From: Cycas panzhihuaensis
Lineage: Eukaryota > Cycadophyta
DNA: 64,000 nt
Assembly (NCBI GenBank): GCA_023213395.1
Contig: CM041465.1
Location: 138,515,741-138,579,740 of the forward strand
Direction: 5' to 3'
Part shown: positions 48,901-62,600 of the stretch, one piece after another
How the letters are laid out: each line of letters starts with the position of its first letter
Numbering within the stretch: position 1 is the first letter of the stretch
Program-made: the position numbers and the translations under genes
Notes under the pieces: model-generated
Databases searched by the model: none
What the model saw: only the letters and a program-made list of their open reading frames with translations
What the model was told of the DNA's origin: nothing

Positions 48901-50299
48901 TGATTAGAAATAAGGAGGCCTATATGACCCCTTCAAGGTGTAACAATACAGAATTTTTTTTGACAAGTATTTGAGGTAGTCCCCAATAGGCTTTTACATT
49001 GTTAAGTTTCCTATACCATTGTTAAGTGATAATATTGATAGAGGGTTTTATTAAGAGAAAAAAATGGTTTAAGTACATAATAACTATAGCAATAAACAAT
49101 TCATGGCATTAAAAGATTAATATACAATAAAAGCCATACATAGAATAAAACATTATTAATCAAAAGGGAGCATTCTTTATGTTTGTAACAGGAAAGTAAT
49201 GGCACATGAAGTTTTCACACAGGATACTCATTGATGTGAGAAATATCGATCCAAGTAATAGTCACTCTAAACAGTATCATATGGGGAAAGTTCTTCATAG
49301 GAGAGAGGCAAATAATATAGCCCAACTCTTTCCATTCTTACATAATACTCTTTTTGTTGGTAATCATCTCTTAAGAGAAAAATAAGCCTCATGTAGGATA
49401 AATAACTTGTGAGATAGTAAAATAGGTACGAAAAAGACCATCAAGACCCATTACTTAACACTAAAAGAGAAATTTATTCTTGTAAGGTAAGTTCTCAGAT
49501 GCAAACTCAAGTTAAAAGATAACTTAAAAAAGGAAGCATTGATGTAGGAAGTATTAATATGGGAAAAGGGAAAATGAATATGTAACTCTTGTAAGAACAT
49601 CTTCCCACGAAGACATCACTTTCATGAGAGAAATGAACAAAAATACCTTTCATATGGGAAAATATGATGTAGGAAGGTAAGATATGAGAAAGTAAGAGCT
49701 AATAATATAGCTCCACATAATCGTCTCCAATGCAAAGTATGATTTCCATAAGACTAACTCACATAAGAGAGGCTTAATGCAAGTAAAGGTTAATATAGGA
49801 AAGCTTTATCCCACTAATTTTAAATCTCCTATGATAAAAAATAATATAAAAATGAGTAAACTACCAAAATTTATTAGGAACATTTGTGTGTGTGATTTCA
49901 AACATGCTAGAGTAATGAAAAGGTAGGTGAACATTCAGTATGACCACAAACTTGATATACTTACAACCCTAAGGTCATACATTCATTTGATGATGTCACT
50001 TTAAAAGAAACACTAGTAAGGAGGGGCAAGGATAGAGATTCAAGTCTACATGTGAATTTGCAATATAATAAAAGGTTAGTGATTTAGCCCTTGGCACTTT
50101 GAAGCTTTATATTATATTAATAAAGTGAAAATAGGGGTTATACTCGTTTGTATCTTCTTTAAGCATACAAATCATAGAGGACACTAAGGTTAATTATTCT
50201 AGTTCAAAGCCTCAACTATATTTGGATTGAAAAACCAAAGTTAGAGTTATGTAGCATTGTGGTTTAGCTAGAATCATTTTTATACCTAAAATGTCCCCA
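48901..50299 (+). repeat. 3' LTR of Tat-2 (right edge not determined)
   Basis: It starts TGATTAGAAATAAGG after the polypurine tract. The first 160 bases match 27329-27505. Beyond that no second copy exists in the window, so the end is unknown; anything up to 50299, where chromovirus-3 begins, may be LTR or unrelated flank. No gene is recognised in 49100-50299. Confidence 0.65.
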
Positions 50300-50641
50300 T
50301 GTAACATAACCCCACCTTTCCTTAGTAAGAGGCAACCACCAACAAGTAAGGATTAAGGGGTTTAGTAAGTTATGTGTATGGACTGCTAAGTCGTCCAATA
50401 AGATATAAGGCCACTAGGGCTACCAATAGAATCATTAAGGATGAAAACCCTTACCTGTGTATTTAAAGGGTTAAACCACTCATAATGTTATTTGAGTATG
50501 ATATCTTGAAAGGAGAAAGTACTTCGGTACTCATTTTGGTGATTCATTTTCTGTGATCTGCTTACACACTCGTGTTATTTGGCTTCATTTTCTACTAACT
50601 ATCACTCCTACGAGCCTAGATTTCTGAGAAGGGATGGTCTA
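50300..50641 (+). repeat. 5' LTR of chromovirus-3
   Basis: TGTAACATAACCCCACC to GGGATGGTCTA. A TATA-like TGTATTTAAAGGG at 50458 is kept in the 3' copy (57471), and CCAATAGAATCA upstream is CAAT-like, so this is the likely promoter. Confidence 0.95.
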
Positions 50642-50643
50642 AG

Positions 50644-50655
50644 TGGTATCAACGC
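50644..50655 (+). promoter_or_regulatory. primer-binding site of chromovirus-3
   Basis: TGGTATCAACGC, two bases after the LTR; ten of twelve match the iMet-tRNA site. Confidence 0.85.
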
Positions 50656-52342
<1,687 letters not shown>

Positions 52343-52783
52343 AGAAACAAAAATAAAATAAAAATAAAAAATAACTCCACTTAGATCTTGCTTACAGTGC
52401 AAAAAAATTACCCTTATAACTCATATACCTCAATTCGATCATCATCTCGTAAGGGTCATTTTGCACTAGGTTAGTCTACACCCCCAATTTTCACTCTTTT
52501 TTTGTACCCGCACTACTAGTAGGCCCCACCACTCCAAATTCACCTTAAAACTCATACATCCCATTTCATAAGTTTTTTGTGCTCTTTCTAGTGGACTAAA
52601 TATCTTGCTTATGTAAATTTGGGGTCAACAGGCTATAGACACCCCACATTCCCTTATTTGCCCCTTCTTTCCCATATAGCAACTCCCTATTCTTATATCC
52701 TATTTTTTCTTGAATCTGTCCCACTTCATTCTCTCCCTTCTTCCTACTTACTCCTACTTCTTTAATACCCTTCTTCAACTCCA
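52343..52783 (+). other. leader of chromovirus-3, second part
   Basis: Matches 59280-59653 in chromovirus-4: TTACCCTTA, CACTAGGTT, GCCCCACCACTCC and ATAGACACCCC occur in both in the same order. Non-coding. Confidence 0.75.
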
Positions 52784-55700
52784 ATGGAAAAAAATCAAAC
52801 AAAAAAAAATTCTGAGTTGATCAATGACTTGTCTAATTTCAAAACAGAGGTCAGTGATAAACTCAGTAGCATGCTTACTAAATCTGACCTGGATGACATC
52901 AAGAAAGAGATTCTTAGACTACTTCAATAGTGGGTGCCACCCCAACCCCAAAGCACAAGAACTCCTACCTCAACGGGCAACCAACCTCCCCCTTCTCCAG
53001 GAAGCAACACATATACAGGAGGTTCTCCACCAAGACAACCATTTTTTCACCATAAGATCAACATTCCTAGCTTTGATCTAGATGTGAATAGAGAGTGCAC
53101 TCGAAGTTGGATTAATAAGTTAGAATCCTACTTCACTCTCCACCTGATGTCAGAAGAGGACCAACTCTTATATGATTCCATTCACTTAGATGGTTGAGCT
53201 CACCATTGGTTTAACTATTGGAAGTGGGAATATCCCTCTCACCGAACTTGGTCCCACTTCACTAGTTATTTCTTCAAACAATATGAAGATATATAGAGTC
53301 AATCATTTTTCATACAACTCACTCAGCTTAAGCAAACATCAACTGTAGAAGCTTACATAGATGAATTTCAAGCTTTATATAACTGCACGCCACAAAGCCA
53401 AAACTTGGATAAATAAATAGTGATTGATATTTATGTGGTGGGACTCTAAGACCATATTCAGATAAGATTAAAGAAAATGGTAATTTACTCCCTTAAAGAA
53501 TCTTTCAAGTGGGCCCGTGCAGTAGAAGATGAGTTTGCAGCTAACAGACCCTCAGTTATTCGATGAGATAACTCTTGGTTCTCACGCACTCGACAGGCAG
53601 ACTCCTAGTGACCTCGACCTCAATTTGACGATGCCTCTCATCCTCAAGCTAACTTCACACATCCTCGGCCACGACAAGATGATTCTCGACCATCTATTGA
53701 TCACTAGAATGAGGATATATCTACCAAAAGAGTTTAGATTTCTCAAGCTAAAGCACAACATCGACTCGAGGCTAGCCTTTGTATATAGTGTGCAGAAAAG
53801 TGGACTTTTGGGCATGGTCATTTTTGCAAAGCGCGGTGTATAGTTTTCTCCATTGACCCATCCCTCTCCCTTAATGATCCCTCTGACTCTGACTCTAACT
53901 AGGAGGCAGATGATGAAACCCATGATGCTCCTGCACTAGACCCCCAACTTGAAGTATCTATATCCACTGTTACCACCTCCTCCTGCCCCAAACCCTTAAG
54001 AGTTAGAGGCATTCTCTGCAAGACTCCAATATCTATCTTGATTGGCGGTAGCACATCACTTAACTTCATTGATATTTTGATAGCCAGACAACTTAACCTA
54101 TATATTGTCCCAAAAACTAGCTTCACATGTTCTCTACAAGGGTACTAGAAACTCCATTGTGCAAGTATTATTAAAAACCTCTAAGTCCAAATTGGCTCAT
54201 ACATTTTGGTGTCAGATTTCTATGCCTTGTCAATAGGCAGATCTGATGCCATCTTAGGGATTCAATGGTTGCAAATACTAGGGACCTATAGCATGAATAA
54301 CTTGCCTACAAATCCATTCATTGCCTTCAAAGACCACATGGGACAAAACCACAAAATTTATGCAATGTAATCCCCCCCTAACCAAGTGGTCTCTCCTAGA
54401 TGTATAAAATGCCATCTTCAATCTCACCTAGGGTATATAGTTCACCTCAATAATATTCAAATTGAACCACAAATTGATCCCTACATCCAAGATGTCATTA
54501 CCTAATATGATCAAGTATTCGTCCCTCTGCCTGCTACTACCCGTCTTGACCGCGGTCTCTATTATATAATTGACCTCCAATCTAACCATGACCCCATCAA
54601 CCTTTGACCTTACTGTAATTCATACTTCCAAAAGAATGAAATCGAGAAACTCATGAATGAGCTCCTTGACATGGGCATAATCCAACTAAGTAAAAGCCCT
54701 TATGAAGCCCCAATTATCTTAGTTCGGAAGAAGGATGGCTCTTTTTGCCTCTGTGTTGACTATAGGGAATTAAATAAGATTACCATTAAAAATAAGTTTC
54801 CCACCCCTCGCATAGATGACATGCTAGATGAAATCCATGGTGCAACCATCTTTTCTAAGTTAGACCTCCAGTCTGGTTACTACCAAATCCTAATTGCCCC
54901 ATAAGATTATCATAAGACAACATTTCACACACATCATGGCCATTTTAAGTTTCGAACAATGCCCTTTGGCCTTTGCAATGCCCTGGCAACCTTCCAAGCT
55001 CTCATGAATAAAATCTTTGGGCGCTACCTTCAAAAGTTTATCATAGTTTTCTTTGATGACATTCTTATTTATAATGCCTGCCTGGATCTCCATATCCAAC
55101 ACTTAGAAATTATTCTTCAAATATTGCAGAGCCACCAACTCTATGCAAAACTATCTAAGCGTGAGTTTGGACAATCAGAACTCAAATATTTGAGTCACAT
55201 CATATCATCAGAAGGGGTACGCATAAACCTCGACAAAATATCGGTCATCACAACGTGGCCAACACCTACGACTCTTACCTAACTATGAGCATTTCTTGGG
55301 CTCACAGGGTTTTATCGACACTTTGTGTGTAACTATGCTGCTCTTGCCATCCCATTAACTAACCTCCTTTATAAAGAGGCTTTTCAATGGTCTCATGAAG
55401 TAGAGGCTGCCTTTTCCCACCTTAAGATTGTAATGACCTCCACTCTGGTCCTCATCACTCCTAATTTTAACCAACCGTTCCAACTTGAATGTGATGCTTT
55501 AGGGTTCAGTTTAGGTGCAGTCCTAATGTAAGACTCTCATCCCATTGCATTTTAAAGTTAAAAATTAAAACATCATGAGCTTCATCTCTCTACATATCTG
55601 AAAGAAATGAAGGCTTTCCTCCATGTTATTAATAAATAATGGTAATATCTCTTAGGCTCTAAGTTCACTATTCTTACAGATCATCGTAGCCTCCATAATT

Positions 55701-57322
55701 TATTAACTTAGTTAGTCTTGTCTGAAGAACAAGCTAAGTGGGTTCATTGATTATAAGTCTTTGACTTCTTAATAACATATAAAAAAGGCAAAGATAATAT
55801 AGTGGCAGATGCTCTTTCATGTCTCCATCCTGATGACAATGTTCTTAACCCAAGCCTCCATGCCATTAGCAACCCCTAACCTCTTTAGCTTGATGAACTA
55901 TGTGTTGAAAATCAAGCCCAGCCAGACTATCCTAATTGGAGGGAAAACGTTCTTACCCATAAAGGTTGGTCAACCTTCAATAATCACCTCCTCTGCCACA
56001 ATCGTATCTTTGTCCATCCCTCCTCCTCATTCATCCCTAAAATCCTAATAGAATACCACTCGTCCCCCCTTAGCTGCCACTCTGGCTTCAATAAGACTTA
56101 TCGATAGATTCGCATAGATTTCTTTTGGCCCCGCATGAAGACCACCATATTCACCTTCGTATTAGAATGTGACACTTGTCAATGAAATAAAGTAGAGACC
56201 AAACCTCTCCCTGGCCTTCTCTAACTATTAAATATTCTGCAAGGTAAGTGGCAAGATATTGCCATGGACTTCATCACGGGCTTACCCCCATCTGTTAGGT
56301 TTGACTCCGTTTGGGTAATTATTGATCAATTAACCAAGTACTCACACTTTTTCCTAGTGCATACCTCATATTCTTCCTCCCATCTTACTGACTTATATGT
56401 CCAATTTATATTCTGCCTCCATGGCTTCCCATCATCTATCATTTGTGACTGAGACCCTAAGTTTATTAGCTCCTTTTGGCAAGAACTCTTTAAGGCTGTT
56501 GGAACCTCATTTAACATGAGCTCTGCCTACCACCCACAAATAGATGGCCAATCTGAGGTTCTAAACAAAACTTTAGAAACTTATCTACGTTGCTTCACTT
56601 CAGAACACCAAGCTAAGTGGACCTCATGGCTTGCTCTGGCCGAATATTGGTATAACTCCTCCAATCATTCTACCATTGGTATGTTCCCCTTTTTGGCTCT
56701 TTATAGCTACCACATACCTTCCCACCATACCCTAACCACAAACTTTAGAACTACTTCTATGTAATAAAAGCTTCAAGAAATGGATCAAATCTTGCATGCC
56801 CTTCGATAAAATCTAGCCACTGCTTGAAATCGAATGAAGCAATTGGTAGACTGCTACTAATCCAATTGATCCTTTAATATTGGAGATCTAGTATACCTTT
56901 GCCTTCGTCAACAATCACTCAAGTCCCATCAAGGGCATAAACTAAGCCCCCACTACTATGGCCCTTATAAGATCTTGCACAAAATTGATAAAGTTACTTA
57001 TGCCCTTGCACTCCTCCCAGACACTAATATCCACAATGTCTTCCACGGGTCCTGCCTAAAAAAATGCCTTGGAGCTAAAGTTACACCCCATATGACCCTA
57101 CCCATTCTCTCTAAAGAATAAACTCTCACAATTCCTCCTAATAAAATCCTTACCAGTCGCCATCGTCGCCTCTAGAATTGCATTATTTCTAAACACTTGG
57201 TACAGTGGATCGATTGCGATGCTGATGAAGCTACTTGGGAGATAGATCAGTTCATCTAGAAACATCCTCATCTCCAATGCTGCGGGGACTCAGCGTCTCA
57301 GAGGGGGGAACCTGTAACATAA
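52784..57322 (+). pseudogene. gag-pol polyprotein of chromovirus-3 (single frame, about 38 stops)
   Basis: The ATG at 52784 opens 1512 codons to a TAA at 57320-57322 that lies 10 bases inside the 3' LTR, with no frameshift. Order: gag (residues ~98-290, FDLDVNRECTRSWINKLESYF), zinc knuckle (~331-350, C-x2-C then EKWTFGHGHFC), protease (~418, LIGGSTSLNFID; catalytic Asp is Gly), RT (~620-830; VDYRELN, FFDDILIY at 55050), RNase H (TDHRSLHNLL; KGKDNIVADALS), integrase (MDFITGLPPS; SSAYHPQIDGQSEVLNKTLE) and chromodomain (~1463-1490, HLVQWIDCDADEATWE). Stops such as 52928, 54368, 54605 and 56183 sit where chromovirus-4 or the family has Q, R or W. Not functional. Confidence 0.95.
57300..57312 (+). 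promoter_or_regulatory. polypurine tract of chromovirus-3
   Basis: AGAGGGGGGAACC immediately before the LTR, still inside the polyprotein frame. Confidence 0.9.
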
Positions 57323-57653
57323 TCCCACATTTCCTTAGCAAGAGGGACCCACCAACAAGTAAGGATTAAGGGGTTTAGTAAGTTATGTGTATGGACTGCT
57401 AAGCCATCCAATAAGATGTAAGGCCGCTAGGACCACCAATAGAATCATTAAGGATGAAGACCCTTACTTGTGTATTTAAAGGGTTAAACCACTCGTAATG
57501 TTATTGAGTATGATATCTTAAAAGGAGAAAGTACTTTGGTACTCATTTTGGTAATTCATTTTCTGTGATCTGCTTGCACACTCATGTTATTTGGCTTCAT
57601 TTTCTGCTAACTATCACTCCTATGGGCCCAAATTTCTAAGAAGGGATGGTCCA
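57313..57653 (+). repeat. 3' LTR of chromovirus-3
   Basis: TGTAACATAATCCC to GGATGGTCCA, 341 bp, aligned end to end with the 5' copy. Confidence 0.95.
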
Positions 57654-57910
57654 CCCCATGTGTAGAATTTATAGGAAAATTATTACTATGGTTAGACAAA
57701 GAAGCTTGATTAACACTGAGATCTAATAAGAAACCCATTGCCCTACTCACTGTCAAACATTTTAGGAAAATATTTAAGCTTCACAAGCGAGATATATCTT
57801 TTGATATAAAACAATTATAGTGTATAGTGGCTAAAGATCAAGAGTTTATAAAGGAAATAGGTGAATGGTACAATGACTAGCCAAACAAAGTGATGCAGAA
57901 GGAGATTCAA
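57654..57910 (+). other. sequence between two chromoviruses, decayed open frame
   Basis: After the CCCCA copy, one plus frame reads about 80 codons with only three stops (VEFIGKLLLWLDKEA; LTLRSNKKPIALLTVKHF; KLHKRDISFDIKQL; FIKEIGEWYND). Taking out chromovirus-3 and one CCCCA, the frame may extend left from IFIPKMSPC before 50300. I do not recognise a family. It may be the end of an older element. Confidence 0.4.
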
Positions 57911-58284
57911 TGTTACATAACTTATCTGACTAAGTTATGTAAACCACTATGGAACTTTGTGCATGTGCCGTTTAGGGGGCCAATAGTATGCATGGGCGCT
58001 GCCGTCCAATAGAATGTAAGGCCATTTAGGCCGCCAATAGGATTACATGTATAAGACCCTATTTTGTCTATATAAGGTTCATAAATTGTAAATGATGGTT
58101 ATCTTGATAAAAGATTTTTATAGAGATTATTCTACGGTACTTTCTATCTTTTGGTGATCATTTAGCACTTTGGTGTTCTTATGAAACTCTTGGTTAACTT
58201 GTTTGCTCTATTAGATAAGAAGACACTACTACGATTATCAAATTCTCTGCTATCTCAAGAGTATTAGTGAGAAGAAATATCCCA
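57911..58284 (+). repeat. 5' LTR of chromovirus-4
   Basis: TGTTACATAACTTATC to AAATATCCCA, 374 bp. A good TATA box, TCTATATAAGG, at 58067 suggests the promoter. Only scattered blocks (such as CCAATAG and AAGGCC) are shared with the chromovirus-3 LTR. Confidence 0.9.
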
Positions 58285-58286
58285 AG

Positions 58287-58300
58287 TGGTATCAGAGCTG
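58287..58300 (+). promoter_or_regulatory. primer-binding site of chromovirus-4
   Basis: TGGTATCAGAGCTG, a full 12-base match to the iMet-tRNA site, two bases after the LTR. Confidence 0.95.
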
Positions 58301-58567
58301 CGTCACGATCATGGGAGGCTGCCCAAAAGACCAATTTTTTTTTTTCCCTATCAAATCGAGTACTCTCTCTACCCTAGTAAAGATCGAGGAAAGACCTTCG
58401 CTTAGTACTTTCTCAATGGAGATTGAGGAACGGTATCAAGATAGTCCAAGAGTTAGGAGAAAGGGGAAATTCTTTTCCCAGGTAACTCTAGTACTTTATC
58501 CCTTATCTTTCATCTAGTTTTAATTTCATTCCTATATTTCAATTATGGTATTGAATTATATCTAAAG

Positions 58568-58655
58568 GGTAGATAACATCACTAAGTGGCTACTTTTTTT
58601 TTTTCTCCCTCCCACCTCCTTTCGCAGGTAGATAACACCACTGGGTGGCTACCCA
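58568..58655 (+). repeat. duplicated leader motif
   Basis: GGTAGATAACA(T/C)CACT(A/G)(A/G)GTGGCTAC occurs twice, about 62 bases apart. The leader of chromovirus-3 holds a looser version of the same pair (50918-50973). Confidence 0.7.
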
Positions 58656-59040
58656 AGTAATCAGGTAGAGACCCTATACTGGAGGTCTTTAAATATCACA
58701 GGAATCTGTCATTCTGGCTAAGTGCATAGTGGCCTGCATGCCCTTTACGTTAAGGATTGGAGTATCACTCTTGAGCTAAGCCCTAGATAGAACTTAGCTA
58801 CAGAAGTGTGCCTCCACGTACCTTCGGTTATATAGGAGGACCCCACCTTCAGGTCCCAATCCTTTTCTAGCATAGGCAACTATCGACTGCTGAAGTCTTG
58901 TAGTGAAGTGATTAGTGGTTAGCGCCACGAAGCTACCTACCCCAAACTTCTATAGTTTATTAGCAGGCCTATAAGACCAAGCACACCTTATCTAGTGGTT
59001 GGTAGGATACTTTGGTTAAGACGGTAAGCCACCTCATAAT

Positions 59041-59187
59041 TTGAAAAACAAAGAAAAAGAAAAGAAGGGAGAGAGAGAGAAAGAGAGAGAGAGAGAGAAG
59101 AAAACATATAAAAAAAGAAAAAGAAACGATATTAAAAAGAGAGAGAGAGAGAGAAAACATAAAGGAAAAAAAAAAAGGGAAGAAAAG

Positions 59188-59251
<64 letters not shown>

Positions 59252-59280
59252 CATATAAAAAATTTTAAAAAAAGAGAGAA
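59041..59280 (+). repeat. purine (GA)n tract in chromovirus-4 leader
   Basis: Only A and G for long stretches, including pure (GA)n of about 56 bases at 59193-59248. It sits at the same leader position as the short GA run plus 897-bp (TA)n of chromovirus-3. Confidence 0.9.
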
Positions 59281-59653
59281 AAAGGAAATTTACCCTTACA
59301 GGTATTTACCTCATTTTGATTAGCACATCGTAGTGGTCAATTTGTACTAGGTTGGTATATACTATAAATTTTCACAATTTTTAGTACCTAATCACTGGTG
59401 AGCCCCACCACTCCCCCTACACTTCACATGCCCCATTCGAACAAGCTTTTCATACTGTTGAAAGAACTTGATATCTTGTTTATGTAACTTTCTTTGGGGT
59501 CAATAGGCTATAGACACCCCATAATCTCCCTATTCACCCCCTCTCTTTCCCTTAATAACTCCCTTTTTCTTATGTCTTGTTCTTTCTTGATCTTTTCCAC
59601 TTCATTTATTCCCCTTCTTTCTACTTATTCCTACCTCTTTATGCCCTTTCTCC

Positions 59654-62600
59654 ATGGCTCCTTAAAGCAACAGTGACAAAATATCGACACTCGAGACCAA
59701 AGTCAACAAAATTCATGATAAAGTAGAGGGTCTTGGCCATATACGTGAGGAGGTTAAAAATGAAATAGCTATCATGCGCGCAGAATTTAGCTCAAAATTG
59801 TAAAACCTAATATCTCATGATGATGTCCATGATGTAATTAAGAGGTTGAACAACATCTCTCCTCCACCACCAGTTGGCCCCACACAACAATAAATTGTTC
59901 CTCTGCCTCCACATCAGCAGCAACCATTCTATCATAAGATCAACATACCCACATTTGATCTAGATCTCAACAGGGATAGTGCACAAAGTTGGATTAACAA
60001 ACCATAGTCTTACTTTACACTTAACCCAATATCAGTAAATAAGCAACTTACATTTGCTTCCATTCACTTAGATGGGAAGGCACATCATTGGTTCTGATGG
60101 TGGAAATGGGAGTACCCCTCCAACCAGTCTTGGGTACACTTCTCTACCTATTTTTTTTAGTAGTATGAAGACACTTAAAGTCAATCGTTTTTTACACAGC
60201 TAACATGTTTGAAGCAAGTATCCTCTATCGAAGTTTACACTGACGAGTTCTAATCTTTACGTAATTAGGTTGATTAGTAACTTGATAAACATATAAAGAT
60301 AGATATGTATGTGTCTGGACTTAAAGAATGTATCCAAATGCAGTTGAGGACAATCTCCATATCCACTCTAAAGGATACAATTAATATGGCTTAAGTAATA
60401 GAAGCATAATTTGTTGCAGAAAGACTTCCTCTGTTTAGACGAGACTCTAGGTGGTTTTCATAATCCTGACAAGCTGATACATCCTGGTCCCAGAGACCAT
60501 GATCACGCCCACGACTAAAGGACACCCAGCTATATCTCTTGAGTAGCACACTGAGGAATCATCTTCAAAGTCTATCCACATCACTCTTGTAGAGGCACAA
60601 TGTCGTTAGGAAGCCAGTCTATGTATGCAATATTTTGAAAAATGGACCACTGGTCACAATAGAATCTGTAAAGCTAGGAAGATGGTCTTCACAATTGACC
60701 AGACTTACCCTTGGATGATGACCCTGAACCTGATCATGAATATGATGATGAACCCCAAGACCACCCTACTCACGAGTTACCCCCAAACCCTAAGCCCAAA
60801 GTTTCCTTATCAACAGTTATCTCTATTGCATGTCCTAAACCACTTCGAGTCAAAGGAATACTTAGAAAAACCCCAATTACCATTTTGATTGACGGTGGTG
60901 TGTCGCTAAATTTCATCGACATCTACATTGCCCGCCAACTGAATCTTTACATAGAACCTAAAACTGGCTTCACTTGCTCCTTACCTGGTCATCATACACT
61001 CCATTATGCGGGAACAATAAAAAACCTCACAGTCCATATTAGCTCATATGCCCTTGTCTCTGATTTTTATGCCCTATCCATAGGTGGGTTAGATGTAATT
61101 CTTGGCATATAATAGCTCCAGACTCTAGGAACTTATAGCACAAATAACTCACCCATGACCCCCTTCATTATGTTCAAAGATTAGATGGGCCACTCTTATA
61201 AACTTTATGGGATGCAAGCCCCCCTAAACAAAGTAATCTCATCCTCACGAATGCGCTGCCAACTCAATGGTAACATAGGATACATCGTTCATCCTAACTA
61301 TATCCAGGCCCCCTCAGGTATCCACCCTGATATCCAACAAGTATTAGATTGATACCAATTTGTATTTGCTCTGTTACTTGCTAGCCCCCCACTTGATTGA
61401 GGCTTTTACTATACTATTAAGTTACAAAGTTCGCACGACCCAATTAGCCTTCGACCATATAGAAATTCCTATTTCCAAAAAATTGAAATCAAAAAAATCA
61501 AGCGAGAATTGTTGGACATGAGTATTGTCCAACCTAGTAAAATCTCGTATGTGGCACCCATTATCTTAGTTTGCAAGAAGGATGGCTCTTTCTGACTTTG
61601 TGTTGACTATCATGCACTCAATAAAATTACCATAAAAAATAAGTCTCCTATGCTACAAATCGATGACATGTTAGATGAAATCCATGGCACTACAATTTTC
61701 ACCAAGCTTGATTTATAGTCAGGACACTACCAAATCCCCATCTTGCCAGAGGATCAACATAAAATAGCTTTCTAAACCCACCATGGCCACTTTGAGTTCC
61801 AGATCACGCCCTTTGGCCTACGTAATGCTCTGGCCACCTTTTAAGTCCTCATGAACAAGATATTTTCTCCATACTTACGAAAATTTATCATTGTCTTCTT
61901 CAATGATATTCTTATCTATAGCTCAAACATGTCGGCCCATATCCCACATCTAGAAACAGTCCTTCAAATCCTAGTTGAGAATAAACTGTATGATAAGCTC
62001 TCTAAATATGAATTTAGGAAATCTAAATTACAATACCTTGGGCATATTATATCCTTTGCAAGGGTTTGGGTGGATCCTGATAAAATCTTTGTCATCACTA
62101 ATTGGCCAACCCCAAAATCCCTAACCTAATCGCGGGCTTTCCTAGGACTTACTAGGTTCTATCGTTGGTTTGTTCGAAATTATGCCACCCTAACCACTCC
62201 CTTAACCCACTTACTTCGGAAGGATTCCTTTTAATGGTCCCCCTCAGCTAATGAGGCCTTCCTCCATTTAAAGGAGGTCATGACAACCACCCCAGTCTTG
62301 GCCTCCCCTGACTTTTCTTAGCCTTTCCAATTAGAATGTGATGCTTCTGGGTTTGGATCAGGTGTGGTCTTAATGCAAAACTTCCACCCCATTGCCTTTG
62401 AAAGTCAAAAACTCAAAGATCATGAGTGTAGAATTTCTACCTATAAAAAAGAAATGCAGGCCATCCTCCATGCTGTTGACAAGTGGTGACAGTATTGACT
62501 TGGTTCTAAATTCACTATCCTCACTGATCATCATAGCCTTCACCATTTACTAGATCAACCAATCCTCTCAGAAGAGCAAGCGAAATGGGTTGACCACCTC

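Larger units (their letters stand above)
37262..50299 (+). mobile_element. Tat-2: plus-strand Tat-type Ty3/gypsy element (right part)
   Basis: Gag, protease, archaeal-type RNase H, RT, RNase H, integrase, polypurine tract and LTR in order on the plus strand, interrupted at 40363-45901 by a minus-strand chromovirus. The 5' part probably extends left of copia-5 to the LTR fragment at 27329. The 3' LTR runs into the chromovirus at 50300 without a clear end. Integrase motif KWGLDFIGPI and the extra RNase H place it in the Tat group. Confidence 0.8.

Noticed and set aside
53582-54126. Minus-strand open frames opposite chromovirus-3 gag and protease
   Set aside because: They lie antisense to a clear gag-pol frame and have no recognisable domain.
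52784-57322. A variant genetic code in which TAA/TAG mean Gln
   Set aside because: Many stops fall at Gln sites, but TGA at Arg (from CGA) and TAG at Trp (from TGG) are also frequent, and related copies keep normal CAA/CAG codons. Deamination explains all of these with one process.
59041-59268. A Lys/Arg/Glu-rich open frame in the purine tract
   Set aside because: Sequence of only A and G cannot contain stops on the plus strand; it is low-complexity leader.
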